A DNA stretch of 64,000 bases from Cantharellus purpuraceus (taxonomy: Eukaryota; Basidiomycota; Agaricomycetes; Cantharellales; Hydnaceae), in the NCBI GenBank assembly GCA_025174535.1, contig JALBUN010000004.1:930001-994000 (forward strand), read 5' to 3'. Shown piece after piece: positions 1 to 11,912 of the stretch (its first letter is position 1; each line of letters begins with the position of its first letter). A program made the translations under genes and the position numbers. Under the pieces are notes generated by a model that saw only the letters and a program-made list of their open reading frames with translations, ran no database searches and was not told where the DNA came from.

Positions 1-644
1 ACTCGAAAAAATAAGGTCGGTTACCTTGAATGTGACAGCGTAAGGTACACCAATAGGAATATTTGCGATAATTGCCAATAACTTGTTGGCTTTGATACCC
101 TTGAATGCCAAATTATGCGTGATTTCATGTATTGCAAGAAACAGATTATGGTTTGCTGTTCCACCAACGATATATCCGGCGAGAATAAAAGGCATAGACA
201 GTGGTCGAGTGCGACGGAGTAAGAGAGCCGTGATCAATTGAAGGACAACCACGCCAAAGACAATATATTTGGTGAGGGGTTCATGACCCATGAGCTTGAT
301 AACCTAGTCTTCTCCGTGAAAAAATATCCCACATGCATGCCTGGACTGGCACCCACCTCGGGATGAGCTTTCATGATCTCCATTCGTCGAGACCGATGTG
401 GCTCTTCAGTCATTAACCACAAAAAATCCGAAGGGTCTTTTGGGGGTAAGATGTAGAGGTCTGCAGGACTAGCAGGGTCAAGGATATCCGTCCGCCGTCG
501 TGACCGTGTTGCTTTGCCCTCTGTCAAAGACTCTGCGCCTCCGAAGAGGCTGAAATCTAGGATATGAGGACGTGTCAGACGATGTACTCGAAGAATTGTT
601 AGACTTTCACCTAACCCAATGCTTGAGGCGTTACGCAGCGGCAT
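1..644 (-). CDS. Sphingolipid delta-4 desaturase (DES1 family), partial, 5' part only
   Basis: This ER-membrane enzyme introduces the delta-4 double bond into dihydroceramide. Two exons are visible: exon 1 ends at 357 and exon 2 is 303-25, separated by a 53-nt intron (304-356). A second intron begins at 24 and leaves the window. Exon 1 carries the N-terminal family motif (FLWLMTEEPHRSRR, then KAHPE). Exon 2 continues as VIKLMGHEP, a hydrophobic stretch, and the first histidine box HEITH inside LAIHEITHNLAFKG. It ends at PIGVPYAVTFK, just before the expected second His box. The start is uncertain: 644 is the first in-frame ATG, but the first roughly 40 residues from it look unlike the family, so an unseen upstream intron is possible. 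It is divergent from HIS5. Confidence 0.85.
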
Positions 645-743
645 GTCACTGGTATGAGTGCAATGGTCGCGCCCATTGTTGTCCACAGCTGTAGTCCGGC
701 ATCCATGGTGTAAGAATTAGATGCTTACATAACAAAGTGTAGC

Positions 744-773
744 TGACTAATCACTTGTTTTGCAGTTGACTCG
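744..773 (+). promoter_or_regulatory. Possible Gcn4/Cpc1-type sites upstream of HIS5
   Basis: The sequence shows TGACTAA at 744-750 and TGACTC at 767-772, within 51 nt of the HIS5 start. In ascomycetes TGACTC-type sites bind the bZIP activator of general amino-acid control, which induces histidine genes. Function here is inference, and such short motifs are common by chance. Confidence 0.3.
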
Positions 774-794
774 AATACTTGCAAGACTCAAGCA

Positions 795-2168
795 ATGCCC
801 ATACATGGCCTCGAAGACTATGCCAAGAAGCCGAAGCATTTCGACATTCAAGCAGTCATCCGTCCAAATATCCTCGCTCTCCAGCCGTACCGCTGTGCCA
901 GAGACGATTATCAAACTGGAATTCTTCTAGACGCGAACGAGAACGCGCTTGGACACTCTATAGACCTTGAAAACAGCTCATGCACCCTCGACTTATCTAT
1001 GGATTTGGAACTGCACCGCTATCCTGACCCGGCTCAGACAGAGATAAAGAAACGGATCGCCGACCTGCGGCAAATACCAGGACCTGACCATGTTTTTCTG
1101 GGGGTTGGGTCGGACGAAGTCATAGACCTTCTTATTCGTGTGTGCTGCACACCGCGCGTGGATAAAATCATGACTACACCTCCTACCTATGGCATGTACG
1201 CAGTATGCGCACAGGTAAATGATGTTCCTGTTGTCAAGGTACCTTTGAACACAGAATGGGGTGCCTTTGAACTCAGAGTCGATGAGGTGTGTTTTGTTGG
1301 CTCGAGTCTAATTACAATGCAACTCAGCGCCTATCAGATCATCAAGTCGATGTCTTCCGATCCGTCCATTAAACTCATCTTTCTATGTTCACCTGGGAAT
1401 CCCACCGGAACGGTCCTGCCTCTCTCTGACATTCGTCAAATCCTTGATGATCCAAATTTTAAGGGCATTGTCGTTGTAGATGAGGCATATATAGACTTTG
1501 CCAGTCCCGACACAAGTGCTGCACAGCTCGTACACGAGTATGCCAATATTTGTGTGATGCAGACATTAAGTAAAAGCTTCGGTTTAGCCGGTATCCGGTT
1601 CGTTACGGTCGTTGATCATTGAACACTTACAGTACGTTTAATATTTGTTGTGCTCCAGACTTGGTATTGCGTTAGCTCAGCCCCCTCTCATTCAAATCCT
1701 TGCGAACACCAAAGCCCCTTACAACATCTCTACCCCTACATCTGCCTTGGCACTTCAGGCGTTATCCCCTTCGTCATTGATAGCTACTCAAAATAAGGTC
1801 ACAACTATTAATACTTCACGATCCGAGCTTGCGTCAGCTCTGGCTCCCTTGTCCAGACTAGGGCTAGCTGCTCCTCTGGGGGGAAAGGATGCCAATTTCC
1901 TTCTTGTCCCTGTTCTGGATCGAGAAGGTGGGAAACCAGACAACACGCGAGCTTTGAAGGTCTTGTACCCTTTGTTGGCTTGCGAGTATTCACCACTAAA
2001 TCAACCACGTGCTAGATTTACAAAGAGCTGGCGGAACACCGAGGCATTGTTGTCAGGTTCAGAGGGGACCAATGGGGATGCCAAGGTTGTCTTCGGATTA
2101 CTGTCGGGAGTGCAGAGGAAAATAAAATGCTCGTACAGCAACTAGGAGAGGTTCTCCGAACGTTGTGA
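795..2168 (+). CDS. HIS5: Histidinol-phosphate aminotransferase
   Basis: This is a PLP enzyme of histidine biosynthesis that converts imidazole-acetol phosphate plus glutamate to histidinol phosphate. The model is join(795..1286, 1338..1597, 1659..1959, 2016..2168), 401 aa, which closes in frame. Motifs in order are LLDANEN near the N-terminus, HRYPDP, GVGSDEVIDLL, FLCSPGNPTG, VVDEAYIDFA, the PLP-lysine motif TLSKSFGLAGIR (Lys about 243), NTKAPYNIS and, at the C-terminus, RFRGDQWGCQGCLRITVG. Introns are 51, 61 and 56 nt. Intron 1 can be read through without a stop, but removing it restores the family spacing before DPSIKL. The length is typical of the family. The 5' flank is shared with the divergent desaturase. 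Confidence 0.95.
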
Positions 2169-2440
2169 GCTAGACAACAGCACCTGTTTTTTAAACTTTG
2201 TTTTCCTCTACTCCATACCCTATAGATCTCCACCTTGAATAGATGGCTTGGTTCCGTGAACTATTTGCTCTTCGGGTGCCCCCCCCCCCTCTTATAACAG
2301 AACGCCATCGTTATGACGCACAAGACAGTCTTCGGTGTGCGCTTTGCATTCCAAACCCTGGTAGGGGCTTCATTAGTTGCTTTGTTACAAGTCATAATTC
2401 TACAAACATTCCGAGACTTGATTTCGCCAGGTTACGAATG

Positions 2441-3565
2441 TCAGTGTTTGATATACACGTCAACTGGTCTGCGAAAGCCTGCACCGGTTCAGGGATGTGA
2501 TGGGATGGACAAAGGAGGTGGCTCACCCCCTGCTCCCAGTATACCGAGACGCTCACACTTGCTAAATCCGAGCTGTTCAAGTTGTTTAGGAAATTCGTCT
2601 GGCCGAATTTGCAACATTTGAGCTGTTTCTTTTAGTCTCTGCGCGAGCCCATTAGCAAAAGCGCAAGAAAGCATGAGCTGGATTTACAGTGTTCATTCTC
2701 TTTGCTTTCGTGTAGGTGTCCCAGGGTTGGGGTTCAAGAACAAATTTCCCTCCACGTCTTAGGACATCGAAAACACGACGGAAAAACATCATGAGGCCAT
2801 CGTCCCCACTATTAAGATGTATCCACTTGGATATTGAAAATCTGCAGAGTATGTGTTGAGTTTTATGACCCATGTGGGTATAGGCGGCTTAAAACACACG
2901 CAACCACGACATCATATCCTTGCGCATCCTCTGGCAACCCGCGATCAACCCAGTTCGCGGTGTGGAAAGAGATATTGTGGGGAAATTTCGATGAATCTGA
3001 AGTTCCGCCAGGGATAGGTAGAGATCCAAACATATGCTCCATAGACTGAGGAAAGTAATAGTGCAGCGGACCGGATAGTTCGGGATGCTTCTTCCATTTC
3101 TTGTTGGAAGTCACGAACTCTTCGTGAGGGATTGGCTTTTGTGAAGACCATATTGTCAACCGTCTTCTCCAGGCAGACCGGATAAGTTCAGGGTCAAGAT
3201 CCACACCCACGACTTTTCTTGCATCCCACTGTTGTGCTGCAGGGACACAGTTTCACAGTTTCAGCAAATGGCTAAGTAACGCTCGCAATTCAACCGTGCA
3301 GGATCTACCTATTTCACAGGTGACCCAGCCTTCATTACAGCCAACATCCAAGACTACAGCGTCTGAAAAGAAGTCGGGGTAAAGCAAAGCTAGTCGGGGA
3401 TCTTTGACAAAAGGACGCTTTGTATAATATCTTATGCCAGACCATTGAAAATATTCATAGGATCAGCCCAACATTCGCTGCAGTTTCGCTGTGGTAAGCT
3501 AATACACACCCTCTATAATTTCCGTGAAGTGGTTGGCTTCCAGGAACGTTCATTTTGGTGGACAT
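2441..3565 (-). CDS. Bin3-type SAM-dependent RNA methyltransferase
   Basis: This is a Bicoid-interacting-3 family protein, related to the 7SK/U6 gamma-phosphate capping enzymes MEPCE and S. pombe Bmc1. The model is complement(join(2441..2478, 2527..2638, 2688..2841, 2900..3236, 3309..3430, 3510..3565)), 272 aa. The N-terminus has HGNYRGYY. The SAM-binding motif VVLDVGCNEGWVT follows, then VVGVDLDPELI and the Bin3 hallmark SISKWIHLNSGDDGL. After these come FVLEPQPWDTY, LQIRPDEF and the C-terminal GFRRPVDVY. Splicing is what restores AFSISKWIHLN and NYRGYYTKRP, which supports the model. At 272 aa it is compact, without the long N-terminal extension of animal MEPCE. The RNA substrate cannot be told from sequence. 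It is divergent from the Sre1 gene, with a 220-bp shared promoter. Confidence 0.88.
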
Positions 3566-3686
3566 GACAATCGTCCAATTCGTCCAATACTACAGATAAC
3601 TTGAAGTTGCCCTTTGAGACCAATCAGCTGATTTTGAGCGTATATAGAGTTGTGTGGACGCAAGTGGTGATTAGTGGCGAATTGGT

Positions 3687-3692
3687 CACGTG
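3687..3692. promoter_or_regulatory. E-box (CACGTG) between Bin3 and Sre1 genes
   Basis: A palindromic CACGTG lies about 95 bp upstream of the Sre1 start, within ggtCACGTGttgg. SREBP-type bHLH proteins with the signature tyrosine can bind E-boxes as well as sterol elements, so autoregulation is conceivable. Only the motif is seen; the rest is inference. Confidence 0.3.
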
Positions 3693-3785
3693 TTGGACGC
3701 AAAGTGGTCTGATAATTGCAAGTCTCCTCTGTCTCGTACCACCACCATTTAAAATCCTCCCTATAACTTGGCCAACATTTCCACA

Positions 3786-6700
3786 ATGAGCTCTTCGAAC
3801 CCGAACCCCCAGAATCCGGGGGACATGGAAGAGCCAGTTCTCACCCCACATTTGCTCTCTCCAGGAGAAGATACCAGCAGTAGCTTATCATCTAATTCCA
3901 ACTCCCAGCACAGCGATAGCCCTCGCAACGACTGGATGCTCCAAGGATCTGTTTGGAGTCAATTATCTGACCCGAAGTCTCAAACACTCGATGATGTCGA
4001 CGTTTCCATGAACCTCGATTTCCCCGGGAGCCTCTCGCAGCAACAGTGGTCTTCAATGGACATGGATGCCGATATCTCTACTTTCATGGCTGACCCTCTT
4101 CAACACTTTTCTCTGGATCCGAATACCCTACACCTCGAAGGCAGTGTTTTTAACGAGTCTGCACAGGAACAGATCCCTCCTGAAAACTATGATACCATGT
4201 TTCAATTTGCACTCTCACAACCCACCGACGTTCCCCAGGGGTCAACTGCCCCGTTTCAACTTCCTACGCCCAACCCTGGCTCGATGTCATCGCGCTCCGT
4301 GAGCCCGGCCTTATCCAAACCTGATTCAGACTCAAGTAATGGAGTGAACCCGAACGATCTAAATCTTTTCACGCAGCTTGGTCACAGGGCACGAGATGCC
4401 GCTGGTGTCACATTAGCTGTTCCTGTGGGCCGAGACTCTCGAGGCACGACAGAAGGCCCAACACCCGTCACTCCAGTGTCATCTGTTCCCCTAGGTACGT
4501 GATACGAGTAATACACCTAGTGTATTCCATCATTATTAACCTATGGTGGCAGACTCGCAAGTGTCCCAGCAAAAGGTTCCCATTCCACGTCTGCGACCAA
4601 CTGCTATAGCATTTCCAAAGCCCCAGATTCTCACGGCATCCCAGCCTACACCACCCAGTTCTCAGCCTGCGTCATCCCCTCCATCTGTGTCACAAGACAA
4701 TTTCCTGATGGTCCCAACCACAAAGACGGGTCGGCCAAAGGCGTCGCACACGACCATTGAGCGTAGGTACCGTACTAATCTGAACGCGCGCATTCTTGCA
4801 TTACGGCGCGCCGTGCCAGCCTTGCGTATATTGGAGAAGCACACCACCACCCAGACGCAAGGCAAAGGGCTCACTGGCGCAACTGCACCTAAGTGGGACT
4901 TCGGTGAGTTGTCGTCCCGTCGACCGTTTTGTAAAGCCTATGAGCCGACGAATCTATGGGAAGATGATTTGGTCAATGAAAGAGGCTTTGTAGATGGCGT
5001 GAAGGCGGCCAAGAAGAACAGCAAAGGTATTGTTCTAAGCAAAGCGGTTGAATATATAAAGTGAGCATCGGGCATAGCATGGTCATATTGACCGGGCTAG
5101 TTAACTATGAGTTAGAGCCCTTAAACGCCGGGAGACGCGTCTGAAGCGTGAAGCTGAAGGTTTACGCAGCCTTATTACGAGCCTTGTCGGTGGACCAGAG
5201 CTTTTGCGCGAGTGGGAAAAGGAGTGGCGTGAGCGATTTGGGGGTGAGGAAGCTGACGAGGTAGACGAGGATGTAAACGACAATGAAGATGGTGATGTTG
5301 ACGGAGATGACGGCGACGATGCAGAGGATGGTGATTATGATGAGGACAATGGTCGTGCGAAAAAGCGAGCTCGGCTTGAGAAGGAACGGAAACAGAAGGC
5401 TACTCCTGCACCTGCACCTGCACCTGCACCTCCGACGGGAAAGCGGAAGCGTGGTCGACCGAGGAAGAACCCTGTCCCGGATGTTCCTGCCGTTCGTCCG
5501 CCGCATCTCGTGTTGCAGCCACCAGACATAGCAACACAACGACAACCCTCCAATTATCTCTTAGCTGTGTTCCTGCTCTTCAACTTTTTCAATCCAAACC
5601 CTCCTGTTCCCCAACCAACCGAAGCACATACAGGTATGGTGCTCTCACACCCACTGTCTAATACTACCAGTGCTGCCCTTATGGACTCCACTGGTTGGAC
5701 TACGTTGCAAGCAATAAATATGCTCGTCTCAATGCTGCTGCTTCTCTCGCTCCTCGGACCCTATATCCCAAAGAAACTCGCTCATCTACTACCAGATACG
5801 TTACTCTTCGCCTCTCCTTCAACTTCGTCATCCCGGGCACAGAAGACTGGTGCACATGATACTTCGACACGCGATGTGCAGATTTCACGTGCGCTTGTGT
5901 CAGGGGATGAGCACGCTCTACGAAGCGCACTTGGTGCCGATGGCAGCCTGTATTCTGTTGTAAAGACTGTGGCATTGATCGCTCGGGGAAGAGCAAGGAA
6001 AGCATTACAAATCCAAAGGTCAGCTGAAGGCGTTGTCACGAGGTTGGATGAGATTGAGCTTCGAGGCTGGCGGAGGGTGAGTCAAATGGAGGTTCTTCGT
6101 GGTACGTCGTACTATATGTTTTGTCCAAGATTGTTTTCTCATTCGATCACCTCCACTACAGGAGAGAGCACGCCGCTCCTCAGAATCCAGGGATACTTGT
6201 CTTTTTCATCCAAGCTACTCCCCTCAGCCTCGCCGTCAGATAAAATGACGCTGGCTTTGTTGGCCTACCACTTCGCAACCCCCACCGCCACCAGGCTCTG
6301 GGAAACCGCGAGGCGTTCTGATGTGAAGACTTCTTCGGAAACCCTAGTTTTGGGGATGACAGTTGAAGAAGCAGCAACGATTGTTACCACGGCACAATCA
6401 TCGCTGTTTGATCCATCAGACGATGACAGTTTTTCTCCAGTGCATCGCATTGCTGCGCATGTGGTTCTTTCTCGTACCAGGACCCTTGCCGTGCGACAGT
6501 TTGTCTCCTCCGTTTCAGGGCATCGCCTCGTCGATCTGGATAATGAGACTAGTGAGGGCACAGCTACCTCCTTTTCCTGCGACAATGAGGCGAAGCCCAT
6601 CATTGCTGCTGGTAGGGAGCTCGGTGGCCCGCTGGGTGAACTTACGCAGTTGTTAGAAAAGGTCGATAGGTGTCCTGCTGCAGAAGTACTTGCCACGCTG

Positions 6701-7057
6701 CCATCTTATCAGCACTATATCGAGCATGATGACTACGACGACACGCCCTCGGACGGTGGCGCTGAGGATAACCAAAGGAGCGACGCACAGTTCGAGGATG
6801 CCTTGAAAGATACTCGGTTGCTTCTCCTGGCGACGCTTCTCTACCGTCGAATTTTCCCTGCGGAGGATGCCTCGAGCAAGCACGTTCTGTCCCCGCCACC
6901 GAGTCCGACGCTAAACAGCGCTGAATTGCAGTTGGCGTTGCGGAGGACTTTGGCGAGCTCGGTGTTTGATGCAGATCCTGATACGGAAGACGCGCGAGAT
7001 CAGGTGGTGGATATATTGGCGGAGATGACGAGACGAGGACGGTCAGGTTTGTATTGA
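3786..7057 (+). CDS. sre1: SREBP homologue, membrane-tethered bHLH-zip transcription factor
   Basis: Fungal SREBPs are ER-anchored regulators of sterol synthesis and hypoxia, released by proteolysis. The model is join(3786..4494, 4553..4903, 4985..5060, 5116..6101, 6162..7057), 1005 aa, in frame. Residues 1-290 are Ser/Pro-rich. The basic region and helix 1 (about 298-335) contain ERRYRTNLNARI; the Tyr in RRYR is the SREBP signature, where other bHLH proteins have Arg. Helix 2 and the zipper are at about 360-400. A very acidic Asp/Glu tract follows (about 420-460), then a KRGRPRKN AT-hook-like motif (about 488). Two hydrophobic segments at about 526-540 and 578-596 fit the hairpin anchor. The C-terminal 400 residues would be cytosolic. 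The 81-nt intron 2 and 60-nt intron 4 are multiples of three and contain no stop, so retention cannot be excluded. Confidence 0.9.
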
Positions 7058-8583
7058 CTGACAGACAAGGGTTTGAATATATTATGCGGCGGAAGACCGT
7101 GTGTAGAGAATGGTATATGTATGCTACATGTGCACTGAAGAAAGTCATAATTCTAGACTCTTTGGATCCTGCATAGAGACTCCTTGTCGACCATCTATAT
7201 ATTGGTTACCTTCCTCTTCCATCTGGTCGAAACAAGAGGTGTGCTCCATTGAGAAGCTTGCTCATTCTGACGTTACGTTTCAATAATAGGATGGTGATGC
7301 ACAGTTGATTTACTGTAAGCGAGAATCCCTTCAAAACGAGGGTCAAATGAATCACTTGATTATCTGTCCTGATGCTGGTTAGAGATCATAGCTTCAACAA
7401 TTCATGAAGGCCCTGTCTTCAAATCGTTCACAAATCGTTCACCATTGACCAAGGAAACATGCATGCATGGGCCATTGCAGAAGGAGAGAAAGTGAAAGTA
7501 CGGTCCTCGCAGAACTACCTGAGCACTTGTGAGTGAAAGTAAGCATAGAAGCATCGCTTGAAGACTCACCGGCAATACATGCACACACATTGATGAGCGA
7601 TATTGATATAACGACGTACATTCGCATGTAACTCTTGCTTTGCGGGGGAGAAAGGTTCTAAGCTTTCAGAGTGTTGTGAACATAGCTTTGTATATAATAC
7701 CTCTTTAATGATTGTTTTACTGGAGCACTGACGAAGAATAAAAATGATACGACTCACCCTCAATGCACACGTCTGGGTCCGCGACTCGGCAGAACATAAG
7801 GTTTTTTGGCGCTTACTGGAGTTCCCGCCCTTTCCGTTGAACTCCAGTGCCAGATACCACCAGCCTTCGCCTGCCTAAACCGTTAAGCACACTGACACTA
7901 CAATGCCGCCCTGGGCGTAACCTGAAAAATGATGGGCGGCAATTATTCCTTGCTGTACCTCATGGAACTGACATGATACTCCCAGACTGAAATGCGTGGC
8001 ATTGGTTGTTCGAGGGTGTTAGGAAGAGTGGGTAATTGACGATGCTCTGTACGATCATTCAGCTACAGGTGTTACGAGTATGTCAATTGCCAGAGGCATG
8101 CGACAATAGATGAGAAATGGGAGTGATCAACGAGGCTCGGAGGGCAGGTCTTATATTATTCTTAGCTATTGATGAGTCAGAAGCTTGTTATTAATTACAA
8201 CTCCCTCAGCGAGTTAGACAGTTACTGCCAATGGGGTGTTAAGCCGACTATGGTTCATATCCCAGTCTACCAGGTGGTAACACACGAGGATCCGGTCCCT
8301 ATGTTGCCACTTCTTGTCTCCAGGACACCATGCGTATGGAATCCTCAAGGACTTCTGCCACGATGGTGGCATGGGGCATACACGGAGTGCAGATGCCAGC
8401 CGGCGCCACGTCACGCAACTTCGAACATGTGCACTCCGAAGCAAGACATGTATACGGTGTGCGTGCGCTTCAGACTTGCATTCAATGCTTCTATTGCCTT
8501 CCTTCCAAGGCTAGGACTGTCTCACATAAATACCCTCAGTACTGTCGATCCTTTTAAGCCCTCCAACCCCCTTCCTTGCCGTG
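7058..8583. other. Intergenic, no gene recognised
   Basis: I see 1.5 kb between Sre1 and the chitinase with only short unconvincing reading frames on both strands. The right end must contain the chitinase promoter; a CATAAATA element lies about 60 bp before that start. Confidence 0.6.
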
Positions 8584-10123
8584 ATGCATCCTCTGCCCGT
8601 GATGCATCTTCTGCCCGTCATCCTCGCTGCTGCAGTGTCTGCAAGCCCTGTCGCTAAATGTGGTTTGGTCAAGCGGGACTCCTTGCTGTCTGTCTCAGCG
8701 TCAGCTACTAGAGTTCCCAGCTTTGTTGCCTCAACCTGGTTCGCTGGCTGGCACAATGATGTTGGGTTCCCGGTGTCAAGTATCTCCTGGGACAAGTACA
8801 CCCACATCACGTACGCTTTTGCGTGAGTTGCTTGTCCTCTTCTGCCGCGTATCGTGAAAATTAAGCGGTAGTTTTTGCGTAGAACAACCACACCGGACGT
8901 GAACACCCTTGCCATCACTACCGATGACGAGAACATCATTCCACAATTTGTTTCAGCCGCCCACAGTAACGGAGTCTCAGCCTCCATCTCTGTTGGCGGA
9001 TGGACCGGCTCCCGTTACTTCTCCACTGCCGTTGCTAGTGCCGCGAATCGTACAGCGTTCGTAAAAACGCTTTCCAAGTTTGTCACCAAGTACAAATTTG
9101 ACGGTATCGATTTCGAGTGAGTTGCATTTTGCTGTGTGCATTTAGTTATACCCACACAACTCGCAGTTGGGAATATCCCAACAATCAAGGAGTCGGATGC
9201 AACACCATATCATCCTCAGACACTAAAAACCTCCTCCTCCTCCTCCAGGAACTCCGTTCTACGCCTGTAACCGCCAACCTCATCCTCAGCGCAGCTACAG
9301 CTCTCAATCCCTTCATGGACTCCTCCGGGTCGCCATCCTCCGATGTTTCCGCCTTCGCCAAGGTCCTTGACTTCATTCAAATCATGAACTACGACGTTTG
9401 GGGATCATGGAGTAATGCTGTCGGACCCAACGCCCCCCTAGAAGACGCATGCGCTCCCAGCGCGGATCAGCAGGGCTCAGCCATGAGTGCCGTCGCAGCA
9501 TGGACCAAGGCTGGATTCCCATCAAACCAAATCTTACTCGGTGTCGCCAGCTACGGACACAGCTTCAGCGTGGCAAACTCTGACGCAGTGCAGAATGGGG
9601 CTCTTGTGGCATACCCGTCGTTTGACAAATCGAACCAACCCAACGGCGATTCATGGGATGATGCTGCAGGCCCTGATGTATGCGGTGTCCAACAGCCCGT
9701 TGGAGGTAAGCTTGAATTACCCCCGTTCGTCAAGTCGATTGCAACTGAGCCATCTGCCACATAAGGCAATTTCGACTTCTGGGGTCTCATTAAGGGCGGG
9801 TTCCTCACTGCTAGTGGTCAGCCTGCACAAGGTATTATGTACAGGTTCGACAATTGCAGTCAGACCGTGAGCGCCAAGTGTGTTTTCTGCATCCTGTTCG
9901 TTTCGTTGACTACTTTGTACATTAGGCCTATGTGTACAACACCCAGACCCAGGTGCAGGTTTCATTCGATGACACGCGAGCGTTCAGCGCCAAGGGTGCG
10001 TATATAAAGTCTGCTGGCTTGCGAGGATTTTCAATGTGGGAGGCCGGCGGTGACTCGCAAGATATGCTTCTTGATGCCATCCGTGCCGGTGCAAATGAAA
10101 CAGAGTTGGAGCCTTGTGATTAA
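8584..10123 (+). CDS. Secreted GH18 chitinase
   Basis: This is a glycoside hydrolase family 18 endochitinase for hydrolysis of chitin in the wall or substrate. The model is join(8584..8822, 8883..9116, 9167..9705, 9766..9866, 9926..10123), 436 aa. A signal peptide (HLLPVILAAAVSAS) is followed by a short pro-like stretch ending in KR. The catalytic barrel starts at STWFAGWHNDVGFP and continues with SVGGWTGS (the SxGG motif). The active-site motif DGIDFDWEYP is completed across the second intron; catalytic Glu is about residue 160. It continues with MNYDVWGSW, LLGVASYGHSF and a C-terminal MWEAGGDSQDMLL. No carbohydrate-binding module or GPI signal is visible. An N-terminal MHPLPV/MHLLPV duplication offers two possible starts, 8584 or 8602. 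Confidence 0.93.
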
Positions 10124-10670
10124 TGGTTGTGGTTCACCATTCGTTTTCTCGTTCGTTCGTTCTTCCCCTCGTCCATCCTTTAGCATATATAGGCTGCCTC
10201 AGTGAGGAATTCGCGTAAGCTGAGGTTACGGTCAATGGTGTCATCGCTACTGATTATATCCATAGATCAACGCCTCCTTTTCTTCTGGGTGCCGGAGCAC
10301 CCATTCCACATTCCTTAGAAACCTGTATGCTAGTATCTGAAACGATTCCTGAAGCTCTTGACCACATGTTGGCTAAAATACACATTCCTTTCACATTCCG
10401 CGATGCACACAGCCGTGACTTGCAGTACCAATCACAAGCAGTCGACGCTTCCAGGTTCTAAAGATACTCGTCGTTATATCTCGGCAAGGACCTCGCCATG
10501 AGTGCACAAGTTGTGTCTGTTGTGCAATGGGAGTAGGACCATCTTCGTGTAAAGACTAAGCATGACGTCCCAGGGCCCAGACGAGATGACTATACTACAA
10601 AGGGTCATAATAATGATAATTAGTTCACAGCACGAGCACCGCTACATTCACACACACACCGAGCCAGGTA
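10124..10670. other. Intergenic (convergent 3' flanks)
   Basis: These 547 bp hold the 3' flanks of the converging chitinase and SRP19 genes. I see no ORF or repeat worth calling. Confidence 0.6.
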
Positions 10671-11912
10671 TCACCGCACTCTAAGCACCTTCCTCTTTCC
10701 CTTCCCGCCTCCCACCCCAGCCATCCCACCCGGTGCAGCCTCGCCAGGCACAGGCGCATTCATACCCGCCTTCACGGTCTCAATCAAGATATTCGCCTCC
10801 TGCGCCGGGCTGAACTGTGACACGCGCATAATACCCGCTGGAGGTTGCGGCAGCTTGGACATTGTTTTGCGGATGGGCGGAAGTGCGGTGCGGAGGCCAG
10901 AGGACGAGGTTTTGGCCTTGTCTTTCTTGGTGGATGAGGAGGGCTTGGTGTCGGATCCTCCCAATGCAGGGGAAAGATGAGAGCTTGAGGGAGGGTGTGT
11001 GGATGTATCAGCATTTTCGGTGGATGAGCGGGGGACAAGGTCGGGGTGTTGTTGCTGAATGTTTTGTGCGATAGCCTCCAAGAGCTGCTTCTCTAGGGAA
11101 GAAATTTAACAGTTAGACGGCGTTCGAACACTGCAGTGGCATTATGTGGTACACATGACACGCACTAGTCTTTATAAGTGGATTCTGGAGCCGTTTCTCG
11201 ACTTTGAAGCAGACTTTGACACGACCAGGGTTCTCCCAATCACGCGGATGTCGTTTGCTCGGCTGAAGCACGCACGTGTAAAGAGCATGTAAATTCTGAA
11301 CGACATACGTTGCTCTAGAACCGTAACACACCTCATGGAGAGTCTTAAGACCCAACCGTCCACATGCATCGACAATATCAGTGGACAACGGCCACCATAC
11401 GCACTTGTCACGCGCAAGCCGACGCTCGCTACCGCTATACGGCCGCTTCGCATCAACGTAAATAGGATATACCGACGTCCACCTAGTCATCACATGGTTC
11501 ACAGACTTGCCGTAACGACAAATGCCAAGATGCCATGAACGCACATTTTATAGGCACTACCGTCCTGGATCCATACCGTCTTCTTCCCCGTCACAGGATC
11601 CACAGTTACACTCTCACCAGACGCAGATGTCTCTCCCTGGCTTTGCTGTCCTTGTCCCTGTGCCCACGAGGATGGTGCGACGGCTGGAGAGCGTGAAAAG
11701 GGCTCGTTCAAATTGAGTTCCTGCAAGAGCGGGCCCTGCGATCCGGTGTTGGGTAGACGGGGGAGCGGGAGGTCAGTGTCGTCGTTGAACTCCTCGTCGT
11801 CGATTTCTTCAATCACTGCTGCTGTCCGTCGCGACATGCCAGGCTTGGCGCTTGCGTGGTGTGTGACAACGTGACAGTCGTTCCACTGTGATGCAATGAG
11901 ATTCGTGGTCAT
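10671..11912 (-). CDS. SEC65: Signal recognition particle subunit SRP19/Sec65
   Basis: The protein binds SRP RNA and is needed for SRP assembly and Srp54 loading. The model is complement(join(10671..11092, 11166..11262, 11332..11482, 11545..11912)), 345 aa, in frame. Residues 1-120 are an acidic and Ser/Gln-rich extension (EEIDDEEFNDD). The SRP19 domain follows: WTSVYPIYVDAKR, SERRLARDKCVWWP, VDACGRLGLKTLHE, HPRDWENPGRVKV, then TKKQLLEAIAQNI. The C-terminal 110 residues are Ser/Pro- and Gly-rich and end in a basic KGKRKVLRVR tail, as in fungal Sec65. Each splice junction restores family sequence, for example YKM|WTSVYP and KTLHE|PSKRHPRDW. An alternative start at 11837 (MSRRTAAVIEE) would drop 25 residues. 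Confidence 0.9.

Noticed and set aside
4904..4984. Extra 27-residue insertion in the Sre1 bHLH loop
   Set aside because: The stretch begins GTGAGT, ends in AG and is a multiple of three without stops. An intron is more likely, although retention cannot be excluded.
5604..5690. Short intron GTATGGTGCT...TACCAG in Sre1
   Set aside because: Removing it (37 nt) shifts the frame into a stop and destroys the second hydrophobic segment.
9090..9175. Apparent loss of a catalytic acid in the chitinase (DGIDFE at the end of an exon)
   Set aside because: The motif is split by an intron. Splicing GA|T gives DGIDFDWEYP, the normal GH18 active site.
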